From Desulfobulbus sp. (lineage in GTDB: Bacteria; Desulfobacterota; Desulfobulbia; Desulfobulbales; Desulfobulbaceae), in the NCBI GenBank assembly GCA_028684915.1, contig JAQUEZ010000038.1, positions 1-40,533 of the forward strand: a stretch of 40,533 nt of DNA. Reading direction: 5' to 3'. Below the pieces are notes generated by a model. That model was not told the origin of the DNA. It made no database searches and saw only the letters and a program-made list of their open reading frames with translations. Both the position numbers and the translations under genes were made by a program. This document shows positions 8,655 through 16,557 of the stretch, piece after piece (the first letter of the stretch is position 1; each line of letters starts with the position of its first letter).

Positions 8655-9875
8655 TCAACCCCTCTCTTTTTTTTGACGTAGATCCGGGAGAAAAACAGCG
8701 GCTAGGCCAAGCAAAGGCAACCAGGCACAGACCTGATAGACAAAATCGATTCCTTTCATATCGGCGAGGTTGCCAAGCAGAGCCGCACCGATCCCGGCCA
8801 TGCCGAAAGCCAATCCAAAGAACATCCCGGAGATTGTCCCAACCTTACCGGGAAAAAGTTCCTGCCCATAGACCACAATCGCGGGAAAGGCAGAGGACAT
8901 CATCAGGCCAATGATAAAAGTCAGCGGTCCGGTCCAGAACAAATTGGCATAGGGTAAAATCAGGGTAAAGGGAGCCACGCCGAAGATCGACCACCAGATC
9001 ACCTGTTTTCGGCCGATACGATCACCGATCGGACCACCGAGGAGAGTGCCTAAGGCAGCGCCAAAGAGGAAAACGAACAGGTGCAATTGAGCGGATTGCA
9101 CCGAAATCTGGAACTTATGGATCAGATAAAAAATAAGATAACTGTGCAGACTGGTGGTGTAGAAAAACTTTGAAAACATCAGTATCAAAAGAATCAACAT
9201 CGGACCTCGGGCCGCCTTGAAATCAATGGAGGACTGCGCATTGGCGTGCGATTGCCGCTGGCTCCGCTCCTCGACCTCACGCCTTTTGTACCAGGTACCG
9301 ACCCGGGTAAGAATCATCATTGCCAGGAGGGCAAAACAGGAAAACCAGGCCAGGGACTGGCGACCAAAGGGCAGTACCACCAGGGCCGCCAGCAACGGTC
9401 CGGCCGAGGTACCGGCATTGCCACCGACCTGGAAGATCGACTGGGCAAGACCGTATTGTCCGGCTGATGCCATCCGGGCCACCCGTGAGGATTCGGGATG
9501 AAATACCGAAGATCCAGTCCCGACCAATCCCACCGCCAGTAACAGGAGACCAAAGCTGGGCGCGACCGACAACGCCAACAGACCAATCAGGGTCGAGGCC
9601 ATACCAAAGGCCAGGGAATAGGGTTTGGGATGCAGATCGGTGTAGATACCAACCGCAGGTTGCAGCAGCGAGGCCGACATCTGATAGGTGAGAGTAATCA
9701 AGCCGATCTGGGTGAAACTCAGGTCGAAACTCTCCTTCAGTTGGGGATAGATTGCCGGAATCAACGACTGCAGCATATCGTTGAGGAAATGGCAAAAGCT
9801 GATGGCCAAGAGAATTTTGAGGCCGATGCGTTTGCCTCCGGCGGAGGTGGGCTGAGCCCCGGGGTGATGCGCCAT
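8655..9875 (-). CDS. fsr: MFS efflux transporter, fosmidomycin-resistance (Fsr) type
   Basis: The protein has 406 residues and about 12 hydrophobic helices, typical of the major facilitator superfamily. The N-terminus SFCHFLNDMLQSLIPAIYP and the first-helix-pair pattern are characteristic of the Fsr branch (drug or small-molecule export driven by protons). The cytoplasmic loop motif GDRIGRKQV (loop between helices 8 and 9) and GTGSSVFHPESSRVAR in the N-half are visible. The start ATG at 9875 follows AAGGA. It precedes the DUF2293 gene by a two-base gap. A rho-independent-type hairpin lies in its 5' leader, hinting at attenuation. The substrate is not knowable from sequence. Confidence 0.85.
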   Translation of the reverse strand: MAHHPGAQPTSAGGKRIGLKILLAISFCHFLNDMLQSLIPAIYPQLKESFDLSFTQIGLITLTYQMSASLLQPAVGIYTDLHPKPYSLAFGMASTLIGLLALSVAPSFGLLLLAVGLVGTGSSVFHPESSRVARMASAGQYGLAQSIFQVGGNAGTSAGPLLAALVVLPFGRQSLAWFSCFALLAMMILTRVGTWYKRREVEERSQRQSHANAQSSIDFKAARGPMLILLILMFSKFFYTTSLHSYLIFYLIHKFQISVQSAQLHLFVFLFGAALGTLLGGPIGDRIGRKQVIWWSIFGVAPFTLILPYANLFWTGPLTFIIGLMMSSAFPAIVVYGQELFPGKVGTISGMFFGLAFGMAGIGAALLGNLADMKGIDFVYQVCAWLPLLGLAAVFLPDLRQKKERG

Positions 9876-9895
9876 GGTGCGATAGTCCTTGCCAG

Positions 9896-9925
9896 AAAAA
9901 AAGAAACCCGGCCGAGGTGGCCGGG
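9896..9925 (-). terminator. Terminator-like hairpin in the leader of the MFS gene
   Basis: On the minus strand, CCCGGCC-ACCTC-GGCCGGG is followed by TTTCTTTTTTT, a textbook intrinsic terminator. It lies 20 bases before the MFS start codon, and no minus-strand gene lies upstream of it. It therefore sits in the 5' leader of the transporter gene and could attenuate it. Confidence 0.65.
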
Positions 9926-9941
9926 CATAAAATGAGGCTCA

Positions 9942-9970
9942 AATGTACCGTATGGGCGGTTATGCGACAA
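9942..9970 (-). promoter_or_regulatory. Candidate promoter of the MFS-DUF2293 operon
   Basis: On the minus strand, TTGTCG (9970-9965), 17 bases, TACATT (9947-9942): four of six matches in each sigma-70 box. Transcription would start near 9935, giving a short leader that begins almost at the terminator hairpin. The rest of the gene-free stretch 9926-10232 shows nothing else convincing. Confidence 0.35.
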
Positions 9971-10232
9971 GGGGATTGCTCAGTGAGATTGGGTTCAATG
10001 AGGGCTCATGAGATGGTTACATCCACAGAGAATCCGATCAGCACCTATTATAGAAAACAATATCCAACACGAGATGCGAATCGCCCACCTAAAATAAAAT
10101 CGGAAAAACTGGTATTCCCCTCACTCCCTGTTAATGCCACGTGCTATACTTTTGCAATGGTGGCCTCTGCCTCCCTCCCGCGGCCAGGACTCATAGCTGT
10201 TACATTACCACTACAGCACAAGGAATTTCATC

Positions 10233-11936
10233 ATGCCTTTTTCCTTTTTTTGCGATCTCTCCCTAAAAAAGAAACTTGTGGGGGGCTTTTTGCTCACATC
10301 GCTGATTACCCTGCTCATTGGCGGCAAAAGCTTGGTTACACTTTCCCAAAACATTGACAACTTACATCGCTTGCAAAATATTGAATTATCCTTACTGATC
10401 ACCGCAGATCAGCTGGAAATCCTGGCACTTAATCATCGTCGCTATGAGAAAGATGTCTTTCTCAACATTGGCAAGGCCGATAAACAACGGAGTTATCTGA
10501 CAAAATTCCAGGAGATATCAAGTAAAACCACAACCGCTCTCAACCGGGCAACAGAACTCATTGCTGCAGGTGCCGACATATCGGAGGCAGTGAATCAGGC
10601 ACTGAGCAAAAGCCGGGACGCTTATAGTATCTATGTTGGAGAATTTCAAAAAATCGCTAAAAATGTCCTTGCTGATGCTTCGATAACGCCCCAGGCAGCC
10701 AATAAACTCATGACACCGATAAAAGATCATATCTATCAGTTTGAGGAAGGAATAAACCAGCTGGGCCAAGCGGCACAAAATCTCATTACCAATGACGCTC
10801 AGGAGATGCTTGCCAACAGCAACCGAACCCGAATGGTCATCGCGGTGTTTGTTGGTGCAGGCGTTGCCTGCAGTGTTGCCTTGGGCATCCTCATTAGCTT
10901 GGCGATTACTCGTCCCATGATGAAAGCAACTGCCTTTGCCGAGCAACTTGCCGAAGGTGACTTTAGTGGAACGCTGCCCTCGTACTGCAATGACGAAATT
11001 GGGAAGTGTATCCATGCCATGAACCGGATGTCGGAACAGCTGAAAAACACCCTACGCAAGGTGGTAGACGGCGTGGTTACACTCAATGAATCATCTGCAG
11101 ATCTCACAACTATTGCCGAAAAAATGGCCAGCGAGGCAAACACAACCTCGGGTGATACCTATGCCGTTGCAGAGGCTGCCGAAGAAATGACCACTAACAT
11201 CCAGGCCGTTGCCGCTGCGATGGAAGAGTCTGCCACCAACGTAACCATGGTCGCTGCCGCTACGGAGGAGATGTCTGCCACTATTGGTGAAATTGCGACC
11301 AACGCCACTCAGGCCAGTGCCATTTCCGATGCGGCAGTTAAACAGGCTCTAGATGCTTCCGATCTCATGTCCAACCTTGGTCGAGCTGCCAATGAAATCA
11401 ATCATGTCACTGAAACTATAACGGAAATATCAGAACAAACCAACCTGCTCGCTCTCAACGCCACTATTGAAGCCGCCCGGGCCGGTGAGGCAGGGAAAGG
11501 CTTCGCGGTGGTTGCCAATGAGATCAAGGAACTCGCCAAACAGACGGTCACGGCAACCATGGATATCAAAGCTCGGGTGCATGATGTACAAGCGACCACC
11601 GCGAAAGCAGTCATCCAAATCAAGAATGTGGCAAATGTTATTCAGAACATCAACGGTATAATCAGCAGCATGGCAGGGGCGGTAAGTGAACAATCTGTCG
11701 CAACCCGGGAAATTACTGTCAATATTAGCCAAGCCGCCACCGGAATCCAGGAAGTGAATGAAAACGTGAACAACAGTTCCTCGGTAGCTCAATCCATTGC
11801 CGAAAAAATTACCAACGTCAACACATCAACGACGAAAGTCCTCAACAACAGTCACAGCGTGCAACAACGCTCAACCGCTCTTTCCACCCTGGCTGAACAG
11901 CTGCAACAGACCGTGGCCTTCTTTAAATTACACTAA
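10233..11936 (+). CDS. Methyl-accepting chemotaxis protein with helical-bundle sensor
   Basis: This is a chemoreceptor of 567 residues. TM1 is about residues 14-31. A periplasmic all-helical region (about 32-198) carries the segment [11 protein letters not shown] (about 68-78), as in four-helix-bundle (4HB/HBM-like) sensors. TM2 is about 201-225, HAMP about 226-280, followed by the coiled coil with tip [19 protein letters not shown] (about 401-419). The protein ends VAFFKLH, with no CheR-binding pentapeptide. The start ATG follows AAGGA. The signalling half is closely related to that of the other chemoreceptor in this window, but the sensor type is different. The ligand is unknown. Confidence 0.9.
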   Translation: MPFSFFCDLSLKKKLVGGFLLTSLITLLIGGKSLVTLSQNIDNLHRLQNIELSLLITADQLEILALNHRRYEKDVFLNIGKADKQRSYLTKFQEISSKTTTALNRATELIAAGADISEAVNQALSKSRDAYSIYVGEFQKIAKNVLADASITPQAANKLMTPIKDHIYQFEEGINQLGQAAQNLITNDAQEMLANSNRTRMVIAVFVGAGVACSVALGILISLAITRPMMKATAFAEQLAEGDFSGTLPSYCNDEIGKCIHAMNRMSEQLKNTLRKVVDGVVTLNESSADLTTIAEKMASEANTTSGDTYAVAEAAEEMTTNIQAVAAAMEESATNVTMVAAATEEMSATIGEIATNATQASAISDAAVKQALDASDLMSNLGRAANEINHVTETITEISEQTNLLALNATIEAARAGEAGKGFAVVANEIKELAKQTVTATMDIKARVHDVQATTAKAVIQIKNVANVIQNINGIISSMAGAVSEQSVATREITVNISQAATGIQEVNENVNNSSSVAQSIAEKITNVNTSTTKVLNNSHSVQQRSTALSTLAEQLQQTVAFFKLH

Positions 11937-11945
11937 ACAGCTCTT

Positions 11946-12038
11946 GCTGGACTCGTCAAAAGTCCAGCACACTCTAAGAGAGTGTGCTAAGTAAAAAACA
12001 CAGATATACAAGGAGTAGGTTTTTTTTCGGCGCCATCA
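11946..12038 (+). repeat. Dispersed repeat copy C (internally deleted)
   Basis: This copy starts GCTGGACTCGTCAAAAGTCCAGC and ends TTTTCGGCGCCATCA, lacking the last ~70 bp of the family. In this copy changes on both arms preserve base pairing (CTGGACT/AGTCCAG). A further perfect inverted repeat, AGCACACTCT-AAG-AGAGTGTGCT, is formed. It begins 10 bases after the chemoreceptor stop. Confidence 0.7.
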
Positions 12039-12090
12039 CTCTTGGCCGCCCCACCCGGGGCGCCATACAAACTGGACGCCCAGCTTTGGG

Positions 12091-12119
12091 TTGACAGATG
12101 CTTTTTTCCGCCTTATATA
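12091..12119 (+). promoter_or_regulatory. Sigma-70 promoter of the arsR-type operon
   Basis: TTGACA (12091-12096), a 17-base spacer, then TATATA (12114-12119) form a near-consensus promoter. The -10 region runs into an AT-rich partly palindromic tract (TATAT at 12116, ATATA about 12 bases on), a fitting place for the ArsR-type repressor to bind its own promoter. The operator is inferred from position only. Confidence 0.6.
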
Positions 12120-12158
12120 TCGCTAAATATCAATATAGGAATATAGAAAACAATCTCT

Positions 12159-12509
12159 ATGAAAAATTTTCTCCGCATCACCAAGGCCCTCTCCGATCCG
12201 AATCGGGTGCGGGTCATTAAACTTTTGGAAAATCGTGCCCTGTGCGTCTGTGAAATACGGGAGGTGCTGGGACTTGCCCAACCCACGGTTTCCAGTCATA
12301 TGAAGATTCTTGAGGATGCAGGTCTGGTCACCAAGGAACGACAGGGCACCTGGATGATCTACAGCCAGGCTGAGGAAAGCGATTCCCCCTATGCCCAGAC
12401 CATGCTGGCTCAATTGCGCGGCTGGCTTAACGATGACCCTGAACTGCAGGCCATGATTGCCGCCTTACCCGCAGCGGCCTGTCTCAAGGTCGTTACTTTA
12501 AAGGCCTGA
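12159..12509 (+). CDS. arsR: ArsR/SmtB-family metalloregulator
   Basis: This winged-helix repressor of 116 residues has the family start (ALSDPNRVRVIKLLE, residues about 10-24) and recognition helix (LAQPTVSSHMKILEDAGLV). The segment ALCVCEI carries Cys29 and Cys31 at the place where E. coli ArsR binds As(III) (CVCDL). The protein should therefore release DNA on binding arsenite or a similar soft metal. It is followed after 39 bases by a YraQ-type permease and then a thioredoxin-like protein, a grouping seen with arsenical or organoarsenical handling. A near-consensus promoter lies just upstream. The effector is inferred from the Cys pair. Confidence 0.85.
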   Translation: MKNFLRITKALSDPNRVRVIKLLENRALCVCEIREVLGLAQPTVSSHMKILEDAGLVTKERQGTWMIYSQAEESDSPYAQTMLAQLRGWLNDDPELQAMIAALPAAACLKVVTLKA

Positions 12510-12548
12510 GTACCGAAATATAATTCAACCTACCTGCGCTCACGTCCT

Positions 12549-13643
12549 ATGGAACCGATACAACCTTTTAACGGCCCCGGTGCTGGCAACAAGCCAACAA
12601 ATACCCCCAATAGCGTGCCTCCTTATTTTTGGCTCAAATACAGCTTTGCCGGAATTATGGGACTTGGGCTATGGTTCCTTATCTATTGGAATCTCAAACC
12701 TTTCGCTCATTTTTTCACCTACAGCCTTCTTGGCCTTGACCGGGCCAGCCATCTGGGGAGCACCGTTGAGTTTTTTGTCTACGACAGCCCCAAGGTGATG
12801 CTGCTGCTCACCTTGATTGTTTTTATTGTCGGTATTATTCGCTCGTATTTCACCCAAGAACGAACCCGTAAGTATCTGGCCGGAAAACGGGAAACAGCAG
12901 GCAACATCATGGCGGCCTTACTGGGCATCGTCACCCCCTTCTGTTCCTGCTCGGCTATTCCGCTCTTCCTGGGCTTTGTCCAGGCCGGGGTCCCCCTGGG
13001 AGTGACCTTTTCTTTTCTTATTGCCGCGCCTATGGTCAATGAGATTGCCCTGGTGTTGCTGTACGGCCTACTCGGATGGAAGGTGGCGGCCATTTATCTG
13101 GGTACCGGCCTGCTCATTGCCATCGTTGCCGGGTGGGTGATCGGTCGCCTGCATCTGGAAACCTGGATGGAGGATTGGGTGCAACAAATGCGCGCCGGGG
13201 AAGCGATCGTACTCGAGCGACAGTTGAGCTGGAACGACCGCATGCAGATGGGTCGGGAAGCTGTGCGTGACATTGTCGGCAAAGTATGGATTTACGTGAT
13301 AGCCGGCATTGCCATCGGCGCCATCATTCACGGCTATGTTCCGGAAAATTTCATGGCCAGAATCATGGGCAAACAGGCTTGGTGGTCGGTTCCGGCCGCA
13401 GTGGCCATTGGGGTGCCGATGTATTCCAACGCCGCAGGTATCGTCCCGGTGGTAGAGGCCCTGCTCGGCAAAGGTGCGGCCCTGGGTACGGTGCTCGCCT
13501 TTATGATGAGTGTCATCGCCCTCTCCTTGCCGGAAATGATTATTCTACGCAAGGTGCTTAAACCGCGCCTGATAGCGGTCTTTGTTGGCGTGGTAGCCTG
13601 CGGCATCGTCTTAATCGGATATCTCTTTAATTTTATCATATGA
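12549..13643 (+). CDS. YraQ/UPF0718-family permease (ArsP-like)
   Basis: This integral membrane protein of 364 residues has about eight hydrophobic segments. The family signature GIVTPFCSCSAIPLF (about residues 122-136), with its two Cys residues, and the matching second-half motif GVPMYSNAAGIVPV show the duplicated permease fold of the YraQ/DUF318 family. Some members (ArsP) export trivalent methylated arsenicals; others have no known substrate. Placement behind an arsR-type regulator supports metalloid export. Its TGA stop codon is formed by the first three bases of repeat copy D. The start ATG at 12549 has a poor ribosome binding site. Confidence 0.8.
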   Translation: MEPIQPFNGPGAGNKPTNTPNSVPPYFWLKYSFAGIMGLGLWFLIYWNLKPFAHFFTYSLLGLDRASHLGSTVEFFVYDSPKVMLLLTLIVFIVGIIRSYFTQERTRKYLAGKRETAGNIMAALLGIVTPFCSCSAIPLFLGFVQAGVPLGVTFSFLIAAPMVNEIALVLLYGLLGWKVAAIYLGTGLLIAIVAGWVIGRLHLETWMEDWVQQMRAGEAIVLERQLSWNDRMQMGREAVRDIVGKVWIYVIAGIAIGAIIHGYVPENFMARIMGKQAWWSVPAAVAIGVPMYSNAAGIVPVVEALLGKGAALGTVLAFMMSVIALSLPEMIILRKVLKPRLIAVFVGVVACGIVLIGYLFNFII

Positions 13644-13730
13644 TGGACTGGTAACGAATCCATTACACTTTAAAAGATGGCTAAGTAAAAACAAAGATAT
13701 ACAAGGAACAGTGTTTTTTCGGCGCCATCA
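13641..13730 (+). repeat. Dispersed repeat copy D (internally deleted), supplies a stop codon
   Basis: This copy begins TGATGGACTGGTAACGAATCC and ends TTTTTTCGGCGCCATCA, lacking the last ~70 bp of the family like copy C. Its first three bases are the stop codon of the permease. It separates the permease from the thioredoxin gene. Confidence 0.75.
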
Positions 13731-13756
13731 CAATTTACTCAACAAAGGAGAACACG

Positions 13757-13987
13757 ATGATTATCAAAGTATGCGGACCCGGATGTGCTTCCTGTGATAA
13801 AACCAAACAGGTTATCGAGGCAGCAGTTGCAGCAAAGGGTGTGGGGGCAGCCATTGAAAAGGTTCAAGATTTTCAGGAGATGGCCAAGATGGGTGTTTTT
13901 TCGACTCCGGCCGTGGTTATTAATGGTGAGGTCAAATGCGTGGGACGCATCCCCAAACAAGACGAAGTTGAACAGTGGCTGAGCTAA
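13757..13987 (+). CDS. Small thioredoxin-fold protein (redox-active disulfide protein 2 type)
   Basis: The protein has 76 residues and is cytoplasmic. It carries CGPGCASC, with Cys6 and the redox pair CASC (Cys10/Cys13), and the cis-proline segment STPAVVING. The compact size and 'KVCGPGC..C' start fit the TM0996/MTH895-type mini-thioredoxins commonly found next to YraQ permeases and ArsR regulators. AAAGGAG lies before the ATG with ideal spacing. It is probably co-transcribed with the permease despite the intervening repeat. A role in thiol exchange with the permease or with an arsenical is an inference. Confidence 0.85.
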   Translation: MIIKVCGPGCASCDKTKQVIEAAVAAKGVGAAIEKVQDFQEMAKMGVFSTPAVVINGEVKCVGRIPKQDEVEQWLS

Positions 13988-14020
13988 GCCTTGCGAAAAA
14001 GACACCTGCTGCATACGCTG

Positions 14021-14183
14021 TGATGGACTCGTAAAAAGTCCATCACACGCTAAGAGATGACTAAGAAAAAACACAGATATCCAGGGAATAGTGTTTTTTC
14101 GGTGCGGAGGCATACATCAGGTCTGTCGAGTGTCGAGAAAAACGCTGCGATGCAGGAGATCGAAGTTTTTCACGACGCCATCA
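14021..14183 (+). repeat. Dispersed repeat copy E (full length, 163 bp)
   Basis: This is a complete copy. It starts with the hairpin TGATGGACT-CGTAAAA-AGTCCATCA, continues through ACAGATATCCAGGGAATAGTG, a GGCATAC.../GTCGAGTGTCG segment and a GCTGCGATGCAG hairpin, and ends TTTTTCACGACGCCATCA. The outermost bases form an imperfect terminal inverted repeat. It begins 33 bases after the thioredoxin stop. Confidence 0.8.
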
Positions 14184-14232
14184 AGCTTTCATTGTTCGCA
14201 ATACTTGCCCATTCCTTCTATTTTTTTCCTGT

Positions 14233-15540
14233 ATGAGCGCATTATCTACACCCGCTGTCACTTCCGTGGATTTTCCCCATAAAATTTATCTGGAAACCAC
14301 CACCCGCTGTAACCTGCGCTGTCGTATGTGTGTCAAGTACGCCCAAGGCAGTTGCATTGAGGAGGGAGACTTGGACATGGCCCTGTTTCAACGCCTGTTG
14401 CCCTCGCTCTCGCAAACTCGTTTTCTGGTACTCAACGGTATTGGCGAGCCCCTGCTCCATTCACAGTTGACGACCATGATCGCCCTAGCGAGGCAGGTAA
14501 TGCCGCAAAAGGGTGTAATCGGTTTTCAAAGTAATGGCCTGCTGCTCAGCAAACAAAAGGCCGAAGAGTTACTGCAGGCTGGCCTGGACACCATCTGCCT
14601 GTCCATAGACAGCCTTGAGCCAGTGCAGGGAGGAGAGCATCAACGTTCCCCGGTGGAACGGGCTATCGACTACCTGCGACAGGCCGCAAGCGGCCGAAAA
14701 CGTCCGTTCAGCATCGGCCTAGAGGTGGTACTTCAACGACAAACCGTACACCAGCTACCGTTGATCATCGATTGGGCCCATGAGCGTGGGGTGGATTACA
14801 TCATTGCCAGCCATCTCTTTTCTTACGATGGGCAAATGGATGAGGAGAGCGTCTTCACCCCCTGTAGCACTGAGGCCATCGAACTCTTTGCCAAATGGTC
14901 GCAAAAGGCCAAGGCCCAAGGCTTAGACCTGGGCAAGCTGCAATCGATCCATCTCCGGTTCAACAAAAGCGCACAGGATCGACAACTTCTCGCCTTAGGG
15001 GCTGCCATGCAGCAGGAAGCGCGGGAGTTGAATATAAACCTCCATTTCCCCAACCTGCTCAAACACACCGGATCAGTGCAAACCGACATCGAGCGCATCT
15101 GGGAGCAATCTTTGGATCGCGCTGAGCAACGAGGCATTCGCCTTACGCTCCCCCCGCTGCAGGCTCCAGCCTCCGGTGACCGGGCTTGCCCATTCATGGA
15201 AGAACAGGCGCTCTTCATTGCCACCAACGGCGATGTCAGCCCCTGTCATTTTCTCTGGCACACCTATCCCTGCATGGTCAATCAAACCTCGGTACAGGTT
15301 CAGGCCCGATCGTTTGGCAACATCAAAAAAGATACTTTAGAGCAAATCTGGCAAGATGCCTGTTACACCGCCTTTCGCCAAGAGGCCTCTGGGAGCGACT
15401 ATGCCCCCTGCTGGAGTTGTTCCTCCGGCCCCTGCCCTGATCTCGTCAATCCCAACCTGCTCGACATCCATGACTGTTACGGCACCCACGTTCCCTGCGG
15501 TCACTGTATGTGGAGCCTTGGCTGGACCAGGTGCCTTTAA
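14233..15540 (+). CDS. Radical SAM/SPASM-domain protein
   Basis: The protein has 435 residues. The radical SAM cluster motif C-x3-C-x2-C is at Cys26, Cys30 and Cys33 (TRCNLRCRMC). NGIGEPLLH follows as the GGE-like SAM-binding segment. The C-terminal ~120 residues are Cys-rich (CPF, SPCHF, CWSC, GPCP, DC, PCGHCMW), as in SPASM domains that hold auxiliary Fe-S clusters. Such proteins mature peptides or enzymes. I vaguely recall a Geobacter-type family annotated as a metalloenzyme maturase that looks alike, but cannot confirm it. No obvious precursor peptide lies nearby. The ribosome binding site is poor. It stands alone between repeat E and the TPR gene. Confidence 0.8.
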   Translation: MSALSTPAVTSVDFPHKIYLETTTRCNLRCRMCVKYAQGSCIEEGDLDMALFQRLLPSLSQTRFLVLNGIGEPLLHSQLTTMIALARQVMPQKGVIGFQSNGLLLSKQKAEELLQAGLDTICLSIDSLEPVQGGEHQRSPVERAIDYLRQAASGRKRPFSIGLEVVLQRQTVHQLPLIIDWAHERGVDYIIASHLFSYDGQMDEESVFTPCSTEAIELFAKWSQKAKAQGLDLGKLQSIHLRFNKSAQDRQLLALGAAMQQEARELNINLHFPNLLKHTGSVQTDIERIWEQSLDRAEQRGIRLTLPPLQAPASGDRACPFMEEQALFIATNGDVSPCHFLWHTYPCMVNQTSVQVQARSFGNIKKDTLEQIWQDACYTAFRQEASGSDYAPCWSCSSGPCPDLVNPNLLDIHDCYGTHVPCGHCMWSLGWTRCL

Positions 15541-15676
15541 TAGCCGTCCCATGTTTGATTGCATCTACATCCATACATGATTACAGGTTCAAGTAGGAAA
15601 CAAGAATAATTCTCAAATATTCAAAAGGGGGTCGTTTCCTCCACCTTTTGCACTCCTTGAACAGGGAGGTGTAATC

Positions 15677-16219
15677 ATGACACATAATGAAGGTTTCCTT
15701 CTTGGGCAACGCCATTTTCTCCGGGGTGAGTACGGCCGGAGCATCATGGGTTTTGGCAAGGCTCTGGAGTCGGGCATGGATCCGACCAGGATCCACCTTC
15801 CCTTGGGTTTGGCCTATTTAAAAAACAGCGACTTTGCCGAGGCGGCAACCGAGTTCACCCAAGCCTTGGAGCTTGATCCGACCAACGATCAGCTGCTCTT
15901 TCTGCGGGGTATGGCCCGGTTCAACAGGGGCGAACTGAAAGGCGCCCTGGAAGATTTGAACGAGGCCCTGCGCTATAACTCGTATCGCAGCACGACTTAT
16001 GTCGCCCGCAGCCTGCTCTATCGAGCTCAGCACCGGGAGCATGAGGCGGAACTTGATATGAAGGCTGCCCTCAGCATCGGCGGAGTTGAAGCGGAACTCT
16101 TTATGCGCGAGTACTGCTTGGCCCCCTCGCTCCACAACCTGGCTCTGTCCCTTTTGGATGTGGACAAGGCCACCTGGGGAGTTGAACTGAAATACAGTGG
16201 CTCTCCACTCACCCATTAA
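15677..16219 (+). CDS. TPR-repeat protein
   Basis: The protein has 180 residues and is soluble. At least three tetratricopeptide repeats are visible between about residues 6 and 130 (pattern A.....G....A...F..AL.LDP, for example AATEFTQALELDPTNDQ and GALEDLNEALRYNS). The last 50 residues are not obviously TPR. Such proteins are usually scaffolds for protein contacts. GGGAGGTG precedes the ATG at ideal spacing. It follows the radical SAM gene by 136 bases and may or may not be co-transcribed. The partner is unknown. Confidence 0.75.
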   Translation: MTHNEGFLLGQRHFLRGEYGRSIMGFGKALESGMDPTRIHLPLGLAYLKNSDFAEAATEFTQALELDPTNDQLLFLRGMARFNRGELKGALEDLNEALRYNSYRSTTYVARSLLYRAQHREHEAELDMKAALSIGGVEAELFMREYCLAPSLHNLALSLLDVDKATWGVELKYSGSPLTH

Positions 16220-16228
16220 TGCTCCTAT

Positions 16229-16282
16229 TGATGGGCGAGTAAAAACTTTTATCTCCTAGGGGACAGCTTTTTCCTCGACACT
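16229..16282 (-). repeat. Dispersed repeat copy F, right part, interrupted by an intron remnant
   Basis: This segment reads TGATGGGCGAGTAAAAACTT, then ATCTCCTAGGGGACAGC, TTTTTCCTCGACACT on the plus strand, which is the family's right end in reverse. The similarity stops exactly at 16282, where the group II intron remnant begins. The opposite end of the repeat is found at 16536-16557. Confidence 0.6.
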
Positions 16283-16535
16283 GTTGGGCAGAGGTGGGTC
16301 CTGAGGTTATAGTCCTCTTGTGCCCGCCACCCCTCGCAGGACCCGCCGTGCGGAATTCCCGCAACGAGTTCCCTAGGTTGCACGCGTGGACTGTTTGTCA
16401 CGCCGACGGATGTAATACTGAACCGCATAGGGGAGTTCAAACCTGGAGCCACTCTTGAGGTGGCTCCAGTACATTCGATGCCTCTGCCTGCGCCGGAGTC
16501 TCCAACGATTATCCCCCGTGGCGGTCGCCTACGCG
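16283..16535 (-). mobile_element. 3' remnant of a group II intron (domain V/VI)
   Basis: On the minus strand, positions 16381-16340 read GAACTCGTTGCGGGAATT CCGCACGGCGGGTCCTG, closely resembling bacterial group II intron domain V (outer stem AACTCG/CGGGTCC, inner stem TGCGG/CCGCA). A domain VI-like region and the end ...CTGCCCAAC follow, agreeing with the 3' 'AY' rule. The boundary coincides with the point where the host repeat is broken. No reverse transcriptase remains, and the 5' part is gone. The whole gene-free stretch 16220-16555 is this remnant plus the repeat. Identification is by pattern, without a covariance model. Confidence 0.5.
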
Positions 16536-16557
16536 TGATGGACTCGTGAAATCGATC
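16536..16557 (-). repeat. Dispersed repeat copy F, left end fragment
   Basis: TGATGGACTCGTGAAATCGA on the plus strand is the outermost part of the family's TGATGGACTCGTAAAAAG end. With 16229-16282 it brackets the intron remnant. It abuts the stop codon of btuB. Confidence 0.45.

Noticed and set aside
9917..10357. Plus-strand frame between the MFS gene and the second chemoreceptor
   Set aside because: No family features or ribosome binding site, and it overlaps the well-supported chemoreceptor start and the leader hairpin.
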